DNA from: Rhizodiscina lignyota
Taxonomy: Eukaryota; Ascomycota; Dothideomycetes; Aulographales; Rhizodiscinaceae
Assembly (NCBI GenBank): GCA_010015805.1
Contig: ML978121.1
Location: forward strand, 62,001 to 126,000
Direction of reading: 5' to 3'
DNA length: 64,000 nucleotides
The translations under genes and the position numbers were made by a program. Each line of letters starts with the position of its first letter. Positions within the stretch are counted from its first letter, which is position 1. Shown here one piece after another: positions 1 through 10,726 of the stretch. Under the pieces are notes generated by a model. The model saw only the letters and a program-made list of their open reading frames with translations. It was not told the DNA's origin and made no database searches.

Positions 1-3000
1 TCCGGATTCTGCTCCTTGCTCATATGGAAACCCAAATTCCATGGCTCGATGAGCGGCTCCCATGCGGATTTCGAGAAGTTGTAGACATTGAAGAACGTAT
101 CGATGCTAGTATCAGCGATCATGGCACTTGACCAATCTCTAACTTCGACGGCGAATGCCTTCACACTCCAATCCAGCATCGGTAACTCATGCTTGTCACC
201 GATCAATACAACCCGGATTCCCTGCATAGAAATCTTCATTTCTTCTCGTCTGATGACACCCGACGCTGACTCCTGCCTCTCGGGGAGAGCTGGGCGTTGC
301 GTCTTCTTCGAGGATATAGATTTCGCTCTTACACGATTGGTAGTGGAACCTCCAAGAGTAGACTTTTGGCGCTCGCTCTTGCTCTGGCTTTCAATTTGTT
401 TCAGCTTCTTGGGTCCTTCGTCAGCCATCTTCCCTTCATCGCTGTTCATCTCAGATGCTCGAGTAAAAATCTGCATTGCTAGAAGGATATCGCGCAGAGA
501 GAGACGTAGCACCAGGGGCTCGATGTCGACATTGATGCTAGTGAGAGACGACTCTTTGCCTTGGTTCCGCATATCCAGGGACGTTTGAATGCTAAAGTCA
601 TCCAAGATGCGAAGTCTTGTCGTCTCGAACTGATCCATTCGGCAAAGGAACATGCCGATCTTGTCAACTTGCAAAGTCATCGCATGCTGCTTCGCAATTA
701 AGACCTGCTTCGTGCCGAGGACGATGGCTTCAGAGTTGTATATCGCAGGATTAGCAATCAGAACCACCTGGGCATCGACGACGTTGACGCGGAACGAAAT
801 GTCCATGCCTCCCTCTTCCGCAGGTTTCTCAGGCTCAGGTGCAGCTGGTCTGTGAGCAATATCTCCAGACTGCATACTGTTGCCGCTCTTTGCCTCATCT
901 GAGGTCTCCTCTGCTTCCTCTTCTTCTATTTGCAGAGGCTCATCAGTGGCTAGGCCAGCATTGACCCAAGCCTGAACAGCAAAGAGATAGTCGAGCGCAA
1001 GAATAACCCTCGGGCTGTCAACGGTAAGTAGTGCAACAAGATGTCTGTCCTCTCCGCCAGAAATGGATACGCTTGCCATGAATTGCTGCTTGACATCTGT
1101 GTTGATGAGAGACATGATCTTGCGGAACTTATTCGACTCCATCTTCCGACTATCCTTGATAGTGAAAGACTGCACCAGTAACTCCGACTCCAGCGCACCA
1201 TCACTGATCATACGGAGCTTGACACTAGTCTGGTTCAGGGAGAACTTGGACAAACTTGCTGCTTCCAGGTCGCCGATTGGTTCATACTCCTTGCCCTTGA
1301 TGAGTTCGAGGCCCATCGCGCCAACCTTGAAAACGAGGTCGAGCTTGGTCCATTTGTCTGGACCTGTGCCCAGTTCAGGATTTTGGATGGTAGGCTTTAA
1401 CTGTTTGTTCTTCTCGGACTCTTCTTGGTCTGTAAGAGCTCGAGCGGGCTGAACGGTCGCGTCAGGCAGTTCTTCCTCAACCTCCTCTTGGATGTCCTCG
1501 TCAGGATCAGTCTGGAAGGCTGCTGGGATTGACCGCGACAGCTCCAAGGCAAACTTCAGCTGCTCTTGTGTGATCTTGAGATTGATGTCCGACATAGAAC
1601 CGTCGATCTCAAGGTCTGGACGCTCGTACCCAGGCTTGTGCTCGATATACGTTATCTTGAAATCAAGATCAACCTTATCGATCAACTCAAGCTCTTCTGA
1701 TTGGTTGTCTTCGTAGTGGAATAATGACGTCAGACGGGTATTCCTCACACCAGCAGACAGCTTGTTCGCAGTGTCTGCGTCTTTCGAGTCATCAAGCGGT
1801 TCGAATTTGTTGTTTGCATATATTTCTCCTAAATATGCCGTGACAGAGTCTCGTGCTGGATTTTCCGTCATGACCATCCTGGGGAAGACGACAATTGGGG
1901 ACCTGATGAGGATGTCGAAGTGCATCTTGTTCGCTCGTTCTTGCACCTTGCTGGCCTGTTCGGCTGCTGCTTGGCGGGCCGCATTGAAGATGGCCTGCAT
2001 TTTTCCAAACTTGACACCGAAGTCCATAATCTTACGGAATGGCTCCGTTACGAAATTGACCTTCAGTGATCCCGTGTGGAGGTGAATCGACATATCATGT
2101 CCAGGATACGATGGTGATGATGGGTCGTATGTCTCATATTTAAAGTCAGCTAGCTCTTTACCTTCAATGGTGACGAGCTGCCGAAGAGAAGAGCTCTCCG
2201 AGACGCCTTGGTTGATGTCGTCTATGAGCGAGAGATTGCCGAGTCGAGCATTGACCCTCATGGTGGGCCCAGCAAGGAAGACTCCAACATCAGCACTGTT
2301 CAAGGACAGTGTCGCAAGTCTAATTCCATCATTGTTCAGAATGACAGCGATACGCTTAAGGTCGACCTTGATACGTATTTTGTCAGGATCCTGCGACGCT
2401 TTGGCAGCCTGCAGATCGTGCTCTTCTTCACCCGTATCTTCTTCACTCCCGATTTGCTTCTGAGCCTTCCCATTATCTTGATCACCGCCAGGATTTGTGA
2501 ATGTGATCAAGACAAAGTCAAGCAGGGTCAAAAGCGTCTTTCGAGTGACGATGAGGTTGATGGTCGAAACAGAAGCATCCAGGTTCATTGCTATTCCTTC
2601 GAACTTGGACTGAAACTCTGGAGAATCCTTGTTGACACGGACAAACTTGAGCTGGAAGAGCTCCTTCTGTTCTGCAGCAGATGCATCTTCAGAGGAGATG
2701 ATGTTTCTGAACTCGGGAATAGGCTCCTCCTCGACATGATCTTCAACTGCCAACGCTTTTAAGCGGACCTCTGCAACCATGTCAAAGGGACGCTGATAGA
2801 ACTCCAAGAAGAAGTGCTCGGCAATGAGATCAACCAGGAGCTGATCCGGTTTCTTCCCCTCCGGATCAGATCGATACAGAGACCCTTGCAGTTTGTCGAC
2901 AGTGAATTGAAATTCGAAGTTGCGCTGATTGATGTGAACGACTGGTCTCTTCTTGTCGTCTTGCTTTTGCTGCTTTTCTTCTTCTTGTTTATCTTCTTCG

Positions 3001-5666
3001 CTCTCATCATCGACGACGAGATCCTGCTCCTTTGAAAACTGGAACGACTTTCGCTTGTCCCGAACAAGAGCATCTTGCTCGTCGTCCGTTCGAGGTTTCA
3101 AATTTGACGGGCCTTTCGCGCCTTCGGATACCTGGTCATTCTCTCCCTCGCTGAATTTGGGTATGGCAACATCAATCAACTTCATTAAGCTCTTGTACTT
3201 TGCATCCGAAACGGAAGCATGCAAAACAGGCAGATGTCCAGATATCTTGAACTTCGTAAGATCCGATGCCTTGGGTATAATGCAGATCGCAATCGTGAAA
3301 TCCATGTTAATGCGGTCAACAATGTGCAGGTCCTTCTGGGACGCTGTACTGTCGAGTTGCGCTTTCGTCTCCTCAATCGTAGTTCCAATGAGAACCTGCG
3401 TCGACTCCAACTTGAGCTGGAATTTATCGTACATGAGGTTTTCCAGTTGTCTGAAATCAGCTTCGGTGTATTGTTGTTTTTGCTTGTTGTGAATGTCACG
3501 AAGAGTTTCCTTGTCTACAAGCTCGCTGTTGACACTCGCATGACCGGCATCGACAATTAGACAGGTTGTGCTCTTTTCAGTGACAGAGTTTGGGACAATG
3601 ATGAGAGGAGCCTGCAAGTCGAGCTGCGCATTGATGGTCTTATGTTCTTCGAGCGCAAATTCCAGGCCTGCTCTAGTTTGCTGTCGAATGCCTTCGACAG
3701 TAGCACCTGCAGTCTCCAACAGAGCGCCGATGGATTCCATGTGCCGTTCTGGGGGCTTGAAGAACTTTACGACTTGTACTACGAAGTTCGGATTGTAGAC
3801 GACCTCCATGGCTTTGAGTGTAGCGGTCAGTGCCATGTCAGCGCTGCCATCTAGCGGATTCTGTTCGAAGGATAGCTGGAAGAAAGGGTCTTCAGGTTTC
3901 TCTTCGTCATCTTCCAGGTTACCTTTCTCGCCATACTCTTCAGCCGTCTCATCATCGTCAAGCTCTTGAATTCGCTTCTCGTCTGGCACTGGCGGCGCAT
4001 CCTTGATAGTGATGATTTGTGGGAAGAGATTGCCTTCCGTGGTACCATCGTACAAGCGCATGCCTTCCAGGCTGATCGAAGCAAGCATTGAATCTGTTCG
4101 TTTGAAGAACTCAGTGCGGAATGAGTCGAACAGTAGCCGCAAGATCTCAGCTCCTTTTCCATGTGGATCGCGCTTGAGAGTAAAGCTGCCAGTTCGCAGA
4201 CTTAGCTCGACTTGCATCTTGATGTATTCTCTCGGCATATCAACTGATTCTGTAATAGCTTTCTTCTCATCAAAATCGATGGCTTCGTACAGCTCCTTTC
4301 GTTGCTGATCCGTCATCTGGCTATCATCAGCAGCCTCGCCTTGTTGCTGCTTCCCTCCGCCCCACACCCATTGACCCCAGGTCTGTTTTTGCGGCTCTTT
4401 CTTAACGCCGGCATTCTCTTTACGCAATTGGTTTCGCGCCAGCGAACGCCAGAATCGCAAATCCTCATAGGTCAGCTTGTGTTCGAGGGCATCGATCTCT
4501 TTCGTCTCGTCCGGAATCATTTTTTCTTCCTTCTTTCGCTTCTTGAATAGCTCAATGTAACGAATCCGATCGTCTCTCCGCTCTTTGAAGTACTCCCATG
4601 ACCATCTTCTGTTTCGATCATGTATCTTGTCAAGGACTGCCTTACCAGCGAATCGTATCCATGCGACTGGGTCTTCGGCTGGCTTGGATTTTGGCTGGAA
4701 TTTCTTATACTCCTGGTGTCTGATGAAGTAGTGGAAGAGGTCCACAAGCATAAGAGCATCTCGGTATTGATCATCATCAATGATAAAGCCAAGCTCGTCG
4801 AACAGCAGCTTCGCTTTCATCTTTGGCCGATCAGGCTTGCCAGTCTTGTCCATCTCAAGTCCAGCGCGACCTGTGACGGGCTTCAGAATGAACTGATGTT
4901 CGTCCAGCGTTTCGCTGTCCGACCTGACAATCATGTTCTTCAGCTTGTCCACAAACTCGTCGTGCTCGATGCCTTCTTGTGATCCCTTCCCAGTTCCAAT
5001 AAGGTTCGCATCTGTGTTCCAGTATACTGCCAGTGAGCTCAGCGATGCCAGCTTGTGAGTGGTGCCAGATGTGCTCTGAATGAACGTCGGTCGCCAGTTC
5101 TCGTCCGTACTGACGGCGTCAAAGGCCTCAAGGCTAATGCCAAGCGCAAAGGGGTGGCCAGGGTCTGATATCGAGTCTTCGTAGCGGACATGAATGTTCT
5201 TGACCGATACTTGAAGATTATCCACGATCGCTGTGACAAGACTTGCCGTGAAGCTTTGACTCTTCTGCTGCTCTTCCGCGCTCATGCCCTCAGTATTCCG
5301 CTCCTTCAGCAGCTCCGCGCTATCCAGCTTCTCCATCTTCAGTGCGTGCGCCCTCCTCTCTTCCTCCTCCGGGTCGTAGTCCGCATCTTCTCGGGGTGCG
5401 GCGAGGATGAAAACGTCTTCGATGTTCACGCGCACAGGTTTACTGCGAAGGTTCGACCAAGGTATCTGGAGGGTCAGCTGGCCAAGGTGGCCTTCGACAA
5501 CGTTGAGGGGCAGACGGAGCTGGTCGAGAGCTTCGCGACGCAGCTCAAGGTTGCGTAGTTTGACATCGCCTGACCATATGCCCACATTCAACTGCTTTGG
5601 ATCGAAGTTCTGGACATACATGCCCAAGAACCGATTCAGCAGATTGGCGACGAGGCTTTCGAGCAT
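1..5666 (-). CDS. VPS13: VPS13, bridge-like lipid transfer protein (N-terminal ~1,888 residues, partial)
   Basis: Vps13 is a very long rod-shaped protein that moves lipids between membranes at contact sites. One uninterrupted minus-strand frame runs from an ATG at 5664-5666 to the window edge, where the codon at 3-5 is still in phase, so 1,888 codons are present without an intron. The start reads MLESLVANLLNRFLGMYV, the chorein N-terminal motif that caps the lipid groove, followed by IWSGDVKLRNLELR. Acidic and lysine-rich linkers and repeated beta-rich blocks follow. Near residue 1,870 the motif WEPLIEPW appears, which is typical of the region before the Vps13 adaptor-binding (VAB) domain. 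The family is usually about 3,100-3,200 residues in fungi, so roughly 40% lies outside the window. It is divergent from the EMI1-like gene across a 588-base shared promoter. Confidence 0.95.
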   Translation of the reverse strand, partial: MLESLVANLLNRFLGMYVQNFDPKQLNVGIWSGDVKLRNLELRREALDQLRLPLNVVEGHLGQLTLQIPWSNLRSKPVRVNIEDVFILAAPREDADYDPEEEERRAHALKMEKLDSAELLKERNTEGMSAEEQQKSQSFTASLVTAIVDNLQVSVKNIHVRYEDSISDPGHPFALGISLEAFDAVSTDENWRPTFIQSTSGTTHKLASLSSLAVYWNTDANLIGTGKGSQEGIEHDEFVDKLKNMIVRSDSETLDEHQFILKPVTGRAGLEMDKTGKPDRPKMKAKLLFDELGFIIDDDQYRDALMLVDLFHYFIRHQEYKKFQPKSKPAEDPVAWIRFAGKAVLDKIHDRNRRWSWEYFKERRDDRIRYIELFKKRKKEEKMIPDETKEIDALEHKLTYEDLRFWRSLARNQLRKENAGVKKEPQKQTWGQWVWGGGKQQQGEAADDSQMTDQQRKELYEAIDFDEKKAITESVDMPREYIKMQVELSLRTGSFTLKRDPHGKGAEILRLLFDSFRTEFFKRTDSMLASISLEGMRLYDGTTEGNLFPQIITIKDAPPVPDEKRIQELDDDETAEEYGEKGNLEDDEEKPEDPFFQLSFEQNPLDGSADMALTATLKAMEVVYNPNFVVQVVKFFKPPERHMESIGALLETAGATVEGIRQQTRAGLEFALEEHKTINAQLDLQAPLIIVPNSVTEKSTTCLIVDAGHASVNSELVDKETLRDIHNKQKQQYTEADFRQLENLMYDKFQLKLESTQVLIGTTIEETKAQLDSTASQKDLHIVDRINMDFTIAICIIPKASDLTKFKISGHLPVLHASVSDAKYKSLMKLIDVAIPKFSEGENDQVSEGAKGPSNLKPRTDDEQDALVRDKRKSFQFSKEQDLVVDDESEEDKQEEEKQQKQDDKKRPVVHINQRNFEFQFTVDKLQGSLYRSDPEGKKPDQLLVDLIAEHFFLEFYQRPFDMVAEVRLKALAVEDHVEEEPIPEFRNIISSEDASAAEQKELFQLKFVRVNKDSPEFQSKFEGIAMNLDASVSTINLIVTRKTLLTLLDFVLITFTNPGGDQDNGKAQKQIGSEEDTGEEEHDLQAAKASQDPDKIRIKVDLKRIAVILNNDGIRLATLSLNSADVGVFLAGPTMRVNARLGNLSLIDDINQGVSESSSLRQLVTIEGKELADFKYETYDPSSPSYPGHDMSIHLHTGSLKVNFVTEPFRKIMDFGVKFGKMQAIFNAARQAAAEQASKVQERANKMHFDILIRSPIVVFPRMVMTENPARDSVTAYLGEIYANNKFEPLDDSKDADTANKLSAGVRNTRLTSLFHYEDNQSEELELIDKVDLDFKITYIEHKPGYERPDLEIDGSMSDINLKITQEQLKFALELSRSIPAAFQTDPDEDIQEEVEEELPDATVQPARALTDQEESEKNKQLKPTIQNPELGTGPDKWTKLDLVFKVGAMGLELIKGKEYEPIGDLEAASLSKFSLNQTSVKLRMISDGALESELLVQSFTIKDSRKMESNKFRKIMSLINTDVKQQFMASVSISGGEDRHLVALLTVDSPRVILALDYLFAVQAWVNAGLATDEPLQIEEEEAEETSDEAKSGNSMQSGDIAHRPAAPEPEKPAEEGGMDISFRVNVVDAQVVLIANPAIYNSEAIVLGTKQVLIAKQHAMTLQVDKIGMFLCRMDQFETTRLRILDDFSIQTSLDMRNQGKESSLTSINVDIEPLVLRLSLRDILLAMQIFTRASEMNSDEGKMADEGPKKLKQIESQSKSERQKSTLGGSTTNRVRAKSISSKKTQRPALPERQESASGVIRREEMKISMQGIRVVLIGDKHELPMLDWSVKAFAVEVRDWSSAMIADTSIDTFFNVYNFSKSAWEPLIEPWNLGFHMSKEQNP

Positions 5667-6254
5667 GGTGGGCTCGGTTGGCCGTAACCCTGGCCAGGGA
5701 GATTTTTGGAGTATCTAACGGATCGTGAGTGTAGGGTGGTGCTTTAGGTCATTTGGTGCGGCGTTGTTTCCGGTCAACTGCTCCAAGGTGAAGTAAACAG
5801 CTGTAGAGGAAGAAGTGATGTATCAGGGAGCAAGCAGAACGAAATCTCACAATGACGGGAAGAGAATGACGCTCTGTGCCGCGCAGAAAAGATGGTGGGA
5901 TGGCGATTGTTTGGTTACGTCGACTTTGCCAAAGGCAGCAGATGCTGGATCGACGTCGATCCTTTGATGACGTCGATCACGATCGCGCGGCGCGGGAAAG
6001 CCACGTCGGACCAGCTCACCATTGGTCGCGCCAGCGCGACTTTTTCTGCAATCGAAGCTCCATCTTTTCAGCTAAGACGTCGATTGCATTCGCTGGCTCC
6101 AGCAACACTCGATTTCTCTTTGCGATCACGTGCAAGCGAGTTCTCTGCGCGTGCCGAGGCGACCTGTGTCAAGGACTTCCTCACGGCGCGCCAGTCTCCT
6201 ATCGACACGACTTCTCGCCTTTCGACTTGTACAATAGTTTCTTAGACGGATACA
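5667..6254. promoter_or_regulatory. Bidirectional promoter VPS13/EMI1 with repeated GACGTCGAT boxes
   Basis: This is the only space between two divergently transcribed genes, so it must hold both promoters. It contains a perfect 14-base palindrome GATCGACGTCGATC at 5948-5961, a second box TGACGTCGATC at 5968-5978 and a third, GACGTCGATT, at 6076-6085. The second resembles a CRE/ATF half-palindrome (TGACGTCA). Binding by a bZIP factor is inference. No convincing gene lies inside. Confidence 0.5.
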
Positions 6255-6875
6255 ATGGGGTGGTGGTTTGGGAAGGACCCTCAGAAATCATCCTTGAAGC
6301 CCACAGATTCGACACCAGACCCCCTATTTGCCTCATCCGCACCTCCAGCGAGCGCAAAAGAGTCCACAGAGCAGCCAGCGCAGTTCTTGTCAAAGGACAA
6401 AGAACTCGAGCAAGACCTTGAGAGTTTCCTCCACACCAATGAGGACCGAGGGTCAAGGAGACAGCATGACTCGTCTGAAACAGCAACCACCTCCACGACG
6501 AATTCGCCACTGTCAACCTCCAATCCTCATTCCGATGATCGCTCCCTCACTCCAGAGCGTCTCTACCCCGACACAATGTCCTGCGGCGCTGCGTTCGATC
6601 GTGCCTTCTACTGCCAATCCCCGGGCGGACAATTCACAAATGTATACAGGCACGGTGGACTAAAAGACTGTGCAGATAACTGGTCAGAGTTCTGGTTCTG
6701 CATGAAGATACGTGGCCAGCGCGAAGAGACGAAGCAAAGGAACATCAGGAACTACTATGCGGAGAAGGATGCGCAATACAAGGCAAGGCCGAGCAGCGAA
6801 GATGTTTGGGAGAAGAGAAGCGTCAAGGTGGAAAAAGCGTTTGATCTGGATCCGGATGAGATTCTGAAATCATAG
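6255..6875 (+). CDS. EMI1: Emi1-like twin CX9C protein (DUF3128)
   Basis: The 206-residue single-exon protein has a low-complexity Ser/Thr/Pro-rich first half and a conserved C-terminal half typical of the DUF3128/early meiotic induction protein 1 family. The signature is a twin CX9C arrangement, C110-x9-C120 and C139-x9-C149, with WSEFWFC around the last cysteine. Twin CX9C proteins generally fold in the mitochondrial intermembrane space; yeast EMI1 is linked to early meiotic gene induction and mitochondrial function. The start MGWWFGKDP is the first ATG of the frame. The N-terminal half is longer than in yeast Emi1, which is common in filamentous fungi. The family call is firm, the precise role is not. 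Confidence 0.85.
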   Translation: MGWWFGKDPQKSSLKPTDSTPDPLFASSAPPASAKESTEQPAQFLSKDKELEQDLESFLHTNEDRGSRRQHDSSETATTSTTNSPLSTSNPHSDDRSLTPERLYPDTMSCGAAFDRAFYCQSPGGQFTNVYRHGGLKDCADNWSEFWFCMKIRGQREETKQRNIRNYYAEKDAQYKARPSSEDVWEKRSVKVEKAFDLDPDEILKS

Positions 6876-7605
6876 TGAATTTCTGCTTCTGCTATCCATT
6901 GCGCTTCATTTGATGTACAGCATACACAGCGTGGCGTTCAGGGAAGGGGCACGTCTCCTGTCATAGAAATTCCACTCCGGGTTCAGTCTTGAAACTGCTT
7001 CGGAAAGAGCTGGTGCATCTCGATTCAGCAACTGCTGTCTTTCGTTCCAAAGGCAACTCGCCCCTTCCGGGACGCATTCGTCGCTCTAGAGAGGCACTAG
7101 ACGTCCATCGAGGACCATCGGTAGATCCAAATCCTGAATATTTAGGACTGTATAGAAAGGCTTGAAGATAGTTGTCTCTCGCGCGAGCAGTCTAAATGAA
7201 GCCCTTCAATGCAGGGAACTGAATGTGGAGTAGAAAATGTATGTATGAGATCACCGTCAGGCTGAGATTGGAAGCAGCCATGGCACCATTGTCAGGCCAT
7301 AAGGAGTTGATAGATAATAGCGATGCATACTGACGCTGTACCGTGGTTCCGCTGCGCTCCGTTGCTTCAGCCTGGCATTTTCACCTGGTATTTCTCGGCT
7401 GAACCTCGGGCGCATGACGTAGTGCCTGGCTCCCCCGCCACTGAGGATTTTGAAGAAAGGCGCCGTCGACGAGCAATCCGGGGGCAGCAAAGAGTGAAAA
7501 GTCTGCGCCGTGTGCAGCTCTTGAACGCGACGGAAGAGGCGAGAGAGCGCTCCGCAGTTCTCTGCGGCGCGGCTGCGGCGTGTTGGGGGGGCACATTGCT
7601 GGGGC
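6876..7605. other. Intergenic: EMI1 3' flank and distal HSP70 upstream region
   Basis: About 730 bases with no supported gene. The open frames on both strands between 7257 and 7724 have no recognisable family, overlap one another and lie in a GC-rich upstream region, so I treat them as chance. Confidence 0.5.
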
Positions 7606-7730
7606 GTTTGTTGCTGGGGCATTCTGGAAAGCGGTGGTGATTGGCCGAAGCTTCCAGTCAAGCTTCTACATCTTTCTAGCAAATTCGACACACACCAGCA
7701 GCTTGCATAAAAACCTGCGCGCACCGCGAG
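7606..7730 (+). promoter_or_regulatory. HSP70 promoter with heat-shock elements
   Basis: Inverted nGAAn/nTTCn pentamers, the binding units of heat-shock factor, cluster 180-250 bases before the HSP70 start. TTCTGGAA lies at 7622-7629, GAAGCTTC at 7647-7654, and a three-unit array with one mismatch (TTC-nn-GCA-nn-TTC) at 7674-7686. A TATA-like CATAAAAA follows at 7706-7713. The arrangement is what a stress-inducible fungal HSP70 promoter should show. Regulation by Hsf1 is inferred from these sites. Confidence 0.7.
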
Positions 7731-7868
7731 CTACAACCTTTCTTCTCACAACTACAATCACCACACTCAAAGCCTGCAAAAGAGTCTTTACGACCTCCCA
7801 GACTCCCATCACAACGCCAATCCTCTTTTCTTTCTCTGAGATACCCCACCTTCACACACACATCCACC

Positions 7869-8366
7869 ATGGCACCAGCAATCGGCATTGATCTGGGCAC
7901 CACCTACTCGTGTGTCGGCATCTTTCGAGATGACCGCATCGAGATCATCGCCAACGACCAGGGCAACCGCACAACGCCCTCGTTCGTCGCCTTCACCGAC
8001 ACAGAGCGTCTGATCGGGGACTCGGCGAAGAACCAGGTCGCCATGAACCCCGCAAACACCGTCTTCGACGCGAAGCGCCTCATCGGCCGCAAGTTCAACG
8101 ACGCCGAGGTGCAGGCCGACATGAAGCACTTCCCCTTCAAGGTCATCGACAAGGGCGGCAAGCCTGTCATCCAGATCGAGTTCAAGGGCGAGACCAAGAC
8201 GTTCACACCTGAGGAGATCTCGTCGATGGTGTTGACGAAGATGAGGGAGACCGCCGAGTCATACCTGGGTGGCACTGTCAACAACGCCGTTATCACTGTT
8301 CCTGCGTACTTCAACGATTCTCAGCGCCAGGCCACCAAGGATGCCGGCCTCATCGCCGGTCTCAAC

Positions 8367-8398
<32 letters not shown>

Positions 8399-8794
8399 GG
8401 CTATCGCTTACGGTCTCGACAAGAAGACTCAGGGCGAGCGCAACGTGCTCATCTTCGACTTGGGTGGTGGCACATTCGATGTGTCTCTTCTGACGATCGA
8501 GGAGGGCATCTTCGAGGTCAAGTCCACCGCCGGTGACACTCACTTGGGTGGTGAGGACTTTGACAACCGCCTGGTTAACCACTTCGTCAACGAGTTCAAG
8601 CGCAAGCACAAGAAGGTAAGAACTCTTGTCCCCCATACTCCTTCGCTGTCGACAGTATGCTAACTAATTTCCATTAGGACCTAACCTCCAATGCCCGCGC
8701 TCTCCGCCGTCTCCGCACCGCTTGCGAACGTGCCAAGCGTACCCTTTCCTCCTCCGCTCAGACCTCCATCGAAATCGACTCTCTCTACGAGGGA

Positions 8795-8826
<32 letters not shown>

Positions 8827-8932
8827 CTTCGAGGAGCTCTGCCAGGACCTCTTCCGCTCCACTATGGAGCCAGTCGAGCGTGTCCTCCGTGACGCCAAGA
8901 TCGACAAGTCCTCTGTCCACGAGATTGTCCTG

Positions 8933-8968
<36 letters not shown>

Positions 8969-9883
8969 ATGGTCTCCGACTTCTTCAACGGCAAGGAGCC
9001 CAACAAGTCCATCAACCCTGATGAGGCTGTTGCGTACGGCGCTGCCGTCCAGGCTGCTATCCTCTCCGGTGACACTTCCTCGAAGTCCACCAGCGAGATC
9101 CTCCTGCTCGACGTCGCTCCTCTTTCCATTGGTATCGAGACCGCTGGTGGTGTCATGACTCCTCTCATCAAGCGCAACACCACCATCCCTACGAAGAAAT
9201 CTGAAGTCTTCTCCACTTTCTCCGACAACCAGCCTGGTGTGCTTATCCAGGTCTTCGAGGGTGAGCGTGCCCGCACGAAGGACAACAACCTGCTTGGCAA
9301 GTTCGAGTTGACCGGCATTCCCCCGGCTCCTCGCGGTGTTCCTCAGATCGAGGTCACCTTCGATGTCGATGCGAACGGCATCATCAACGTCTCCGCGCTC
9401 GAGAAGGGAACCGGTAAGACGAACAAGATCGTCATCACCAACGACAAGGGCCGTCTCTCGAAGGAGGAGATCGAGCGCATGCTTGCCGAGGCTGAGAAGT
9501 ACAAGGCTGAGGATGAGGCTGAGGCCGCACGTATCTCCGCCAAGAACGGTCTCGAGTCGTATGCCTACTCTCTGCGCAACACGATGAGCGACTCCAAGGT
9601 CGACGAGAAGCTCGACGCCGGCGACAAGGAGAAGCTGAAGAGCGAGATCGACAAGGTCGTCGCTTGGCTCGATGACAACCAGACCGCCACTAAGGACGAG
9701 TACGAAAGCATGCAGAAGGAGCTCGAGGGCGTTGCCAACCCCATCATGATGAAGTTCTACGGTGCCGGCGGCGAGGGTGGCATGCCTGGCGGTATGCCCG
9801 GCGGTGGCCCAGGCGGCTTCCCTGGCGCTGGTGGCCCTGCTCCGGGTGGTGATGACGGCCCGACTGTCGAGGAGGTTGACTAA
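7869..9883 (+). CDS. SSA1: Cytosolic heat shock protein 70 (SSA type)
   Basis: This is an ATP-driven chaperone for folding, translocation and disaggregation. Two exons, 7869-8615 and 8678-9883, flank a 62-base intron (GTAAGA ... TTAG, branch TGCTAAC) and encode 650 residues. The signature [13 protein letters not shown] opens the nucleotide-binding domain, followed by [12 protein letters not shown] and [13 protein letters not shown]. The substrate-binding domain and helical lid end in a GGMPGG-type Gly/Met/Pro tail. The last four residues are EEVD, the TPR co-chaperone tag that marks the cytosolic/nuclear form and excludes BiP and mitochondrial Hsp70. The ATG sits in a strong CCACCATGG context. 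A long antisense frame opposite exon 2 is a codon-usage shadow. The gene symbol follows the yeast orthologue class; the local name is unknown. Confidence 0.97.
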
Positions 9884-10726
9884 ATTGTCAGCGCTTGATA
9901 CCTTCTTCTCTTTTTTCTCCATGCTTCGCCTCGATTAGAGGGACATTTGGGAAACCCGGAGTTCGTGCAGAGCATTAGATGATGGGCATGTTTTCTGCTT
10001 TGGCTATGGTTTTGTTTTTCTCTCATGAGTTACACGATGCTGGGGCGGATAAAAGTTGATATGCAAGAATGAGGCATGTATCTCTCAGTAATCGCGCGTA
10101 CACTAGATGGTGCGCCAAATGAAAAAGAATTCCAATCAACTTGACTTCTCATCATTGTCCGTGACTCCTCAGCAGCAGTGCTACATGTCTGAGGTTACAG
10201 TTTGCCTGGTCGCTAATGACTATTTTGACATCCTCATCTCGATTAGTTTTCTATTGTCGAAGAATTTTGGAAGTGGGTAAATATCCTGTGCAAAGGCGTT
10301 GAATTAGATGGAAGAAGAATGTATGTATCTTCATCATCACCCAGAAGGCATTGGTCCCCCCAACCCCCCAACACACACAAAGGCTTCAATATAAGGCCTT
10401 TATCAAGCAGAATAATGAGATAGCATCCAAGCAGAGTCAAATGCAGCGCGTACTTGTGTTTATCCCGCTTTGACGTTGCTCCCGCAGCCCGAAATTTTCC
10501 ATGCTTTTTTAAGTCAGGATGACGTCGCATGGCCGCCCTTTCATTGGCCGGTTGAGCACTTCAAGCTCCCGCATGGGCAACGTTCACAAGCCAGCTTGGA
10601 AGCTCCCCCTCACCTCTGGCCTCCCTCCAGCAACGTCAGCCATTGGGAGCCCGCTCATCTCCAATTGTGCTCTAAACTTCCACTCTCTACTCTTCCTGCG
10701 CAATTCGGCTCTCCATTGCTCCCACG
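9884..10726. other. Intergenic: HSP70 3' flank and promoter of the DUF3429 gene
   Basis: No gene is supported in these 843 bases. Inverted CCAAT boxes (ATTGG) near 10543 and 10640 lie within 190 bases of the next start codon and may serve the DUF3429 gene. The reading frames here lack family features. Confidence 0.5.

Noticed and set aside
8681-9922. 413-codon open frame antisense to HSP70 exon 2
   Set aside because: Long antisense frames opposite HSP70 are a known by-product of its codon usage; the translated sequence is low-complexity Leu/Val/Asp-rich with no family features.
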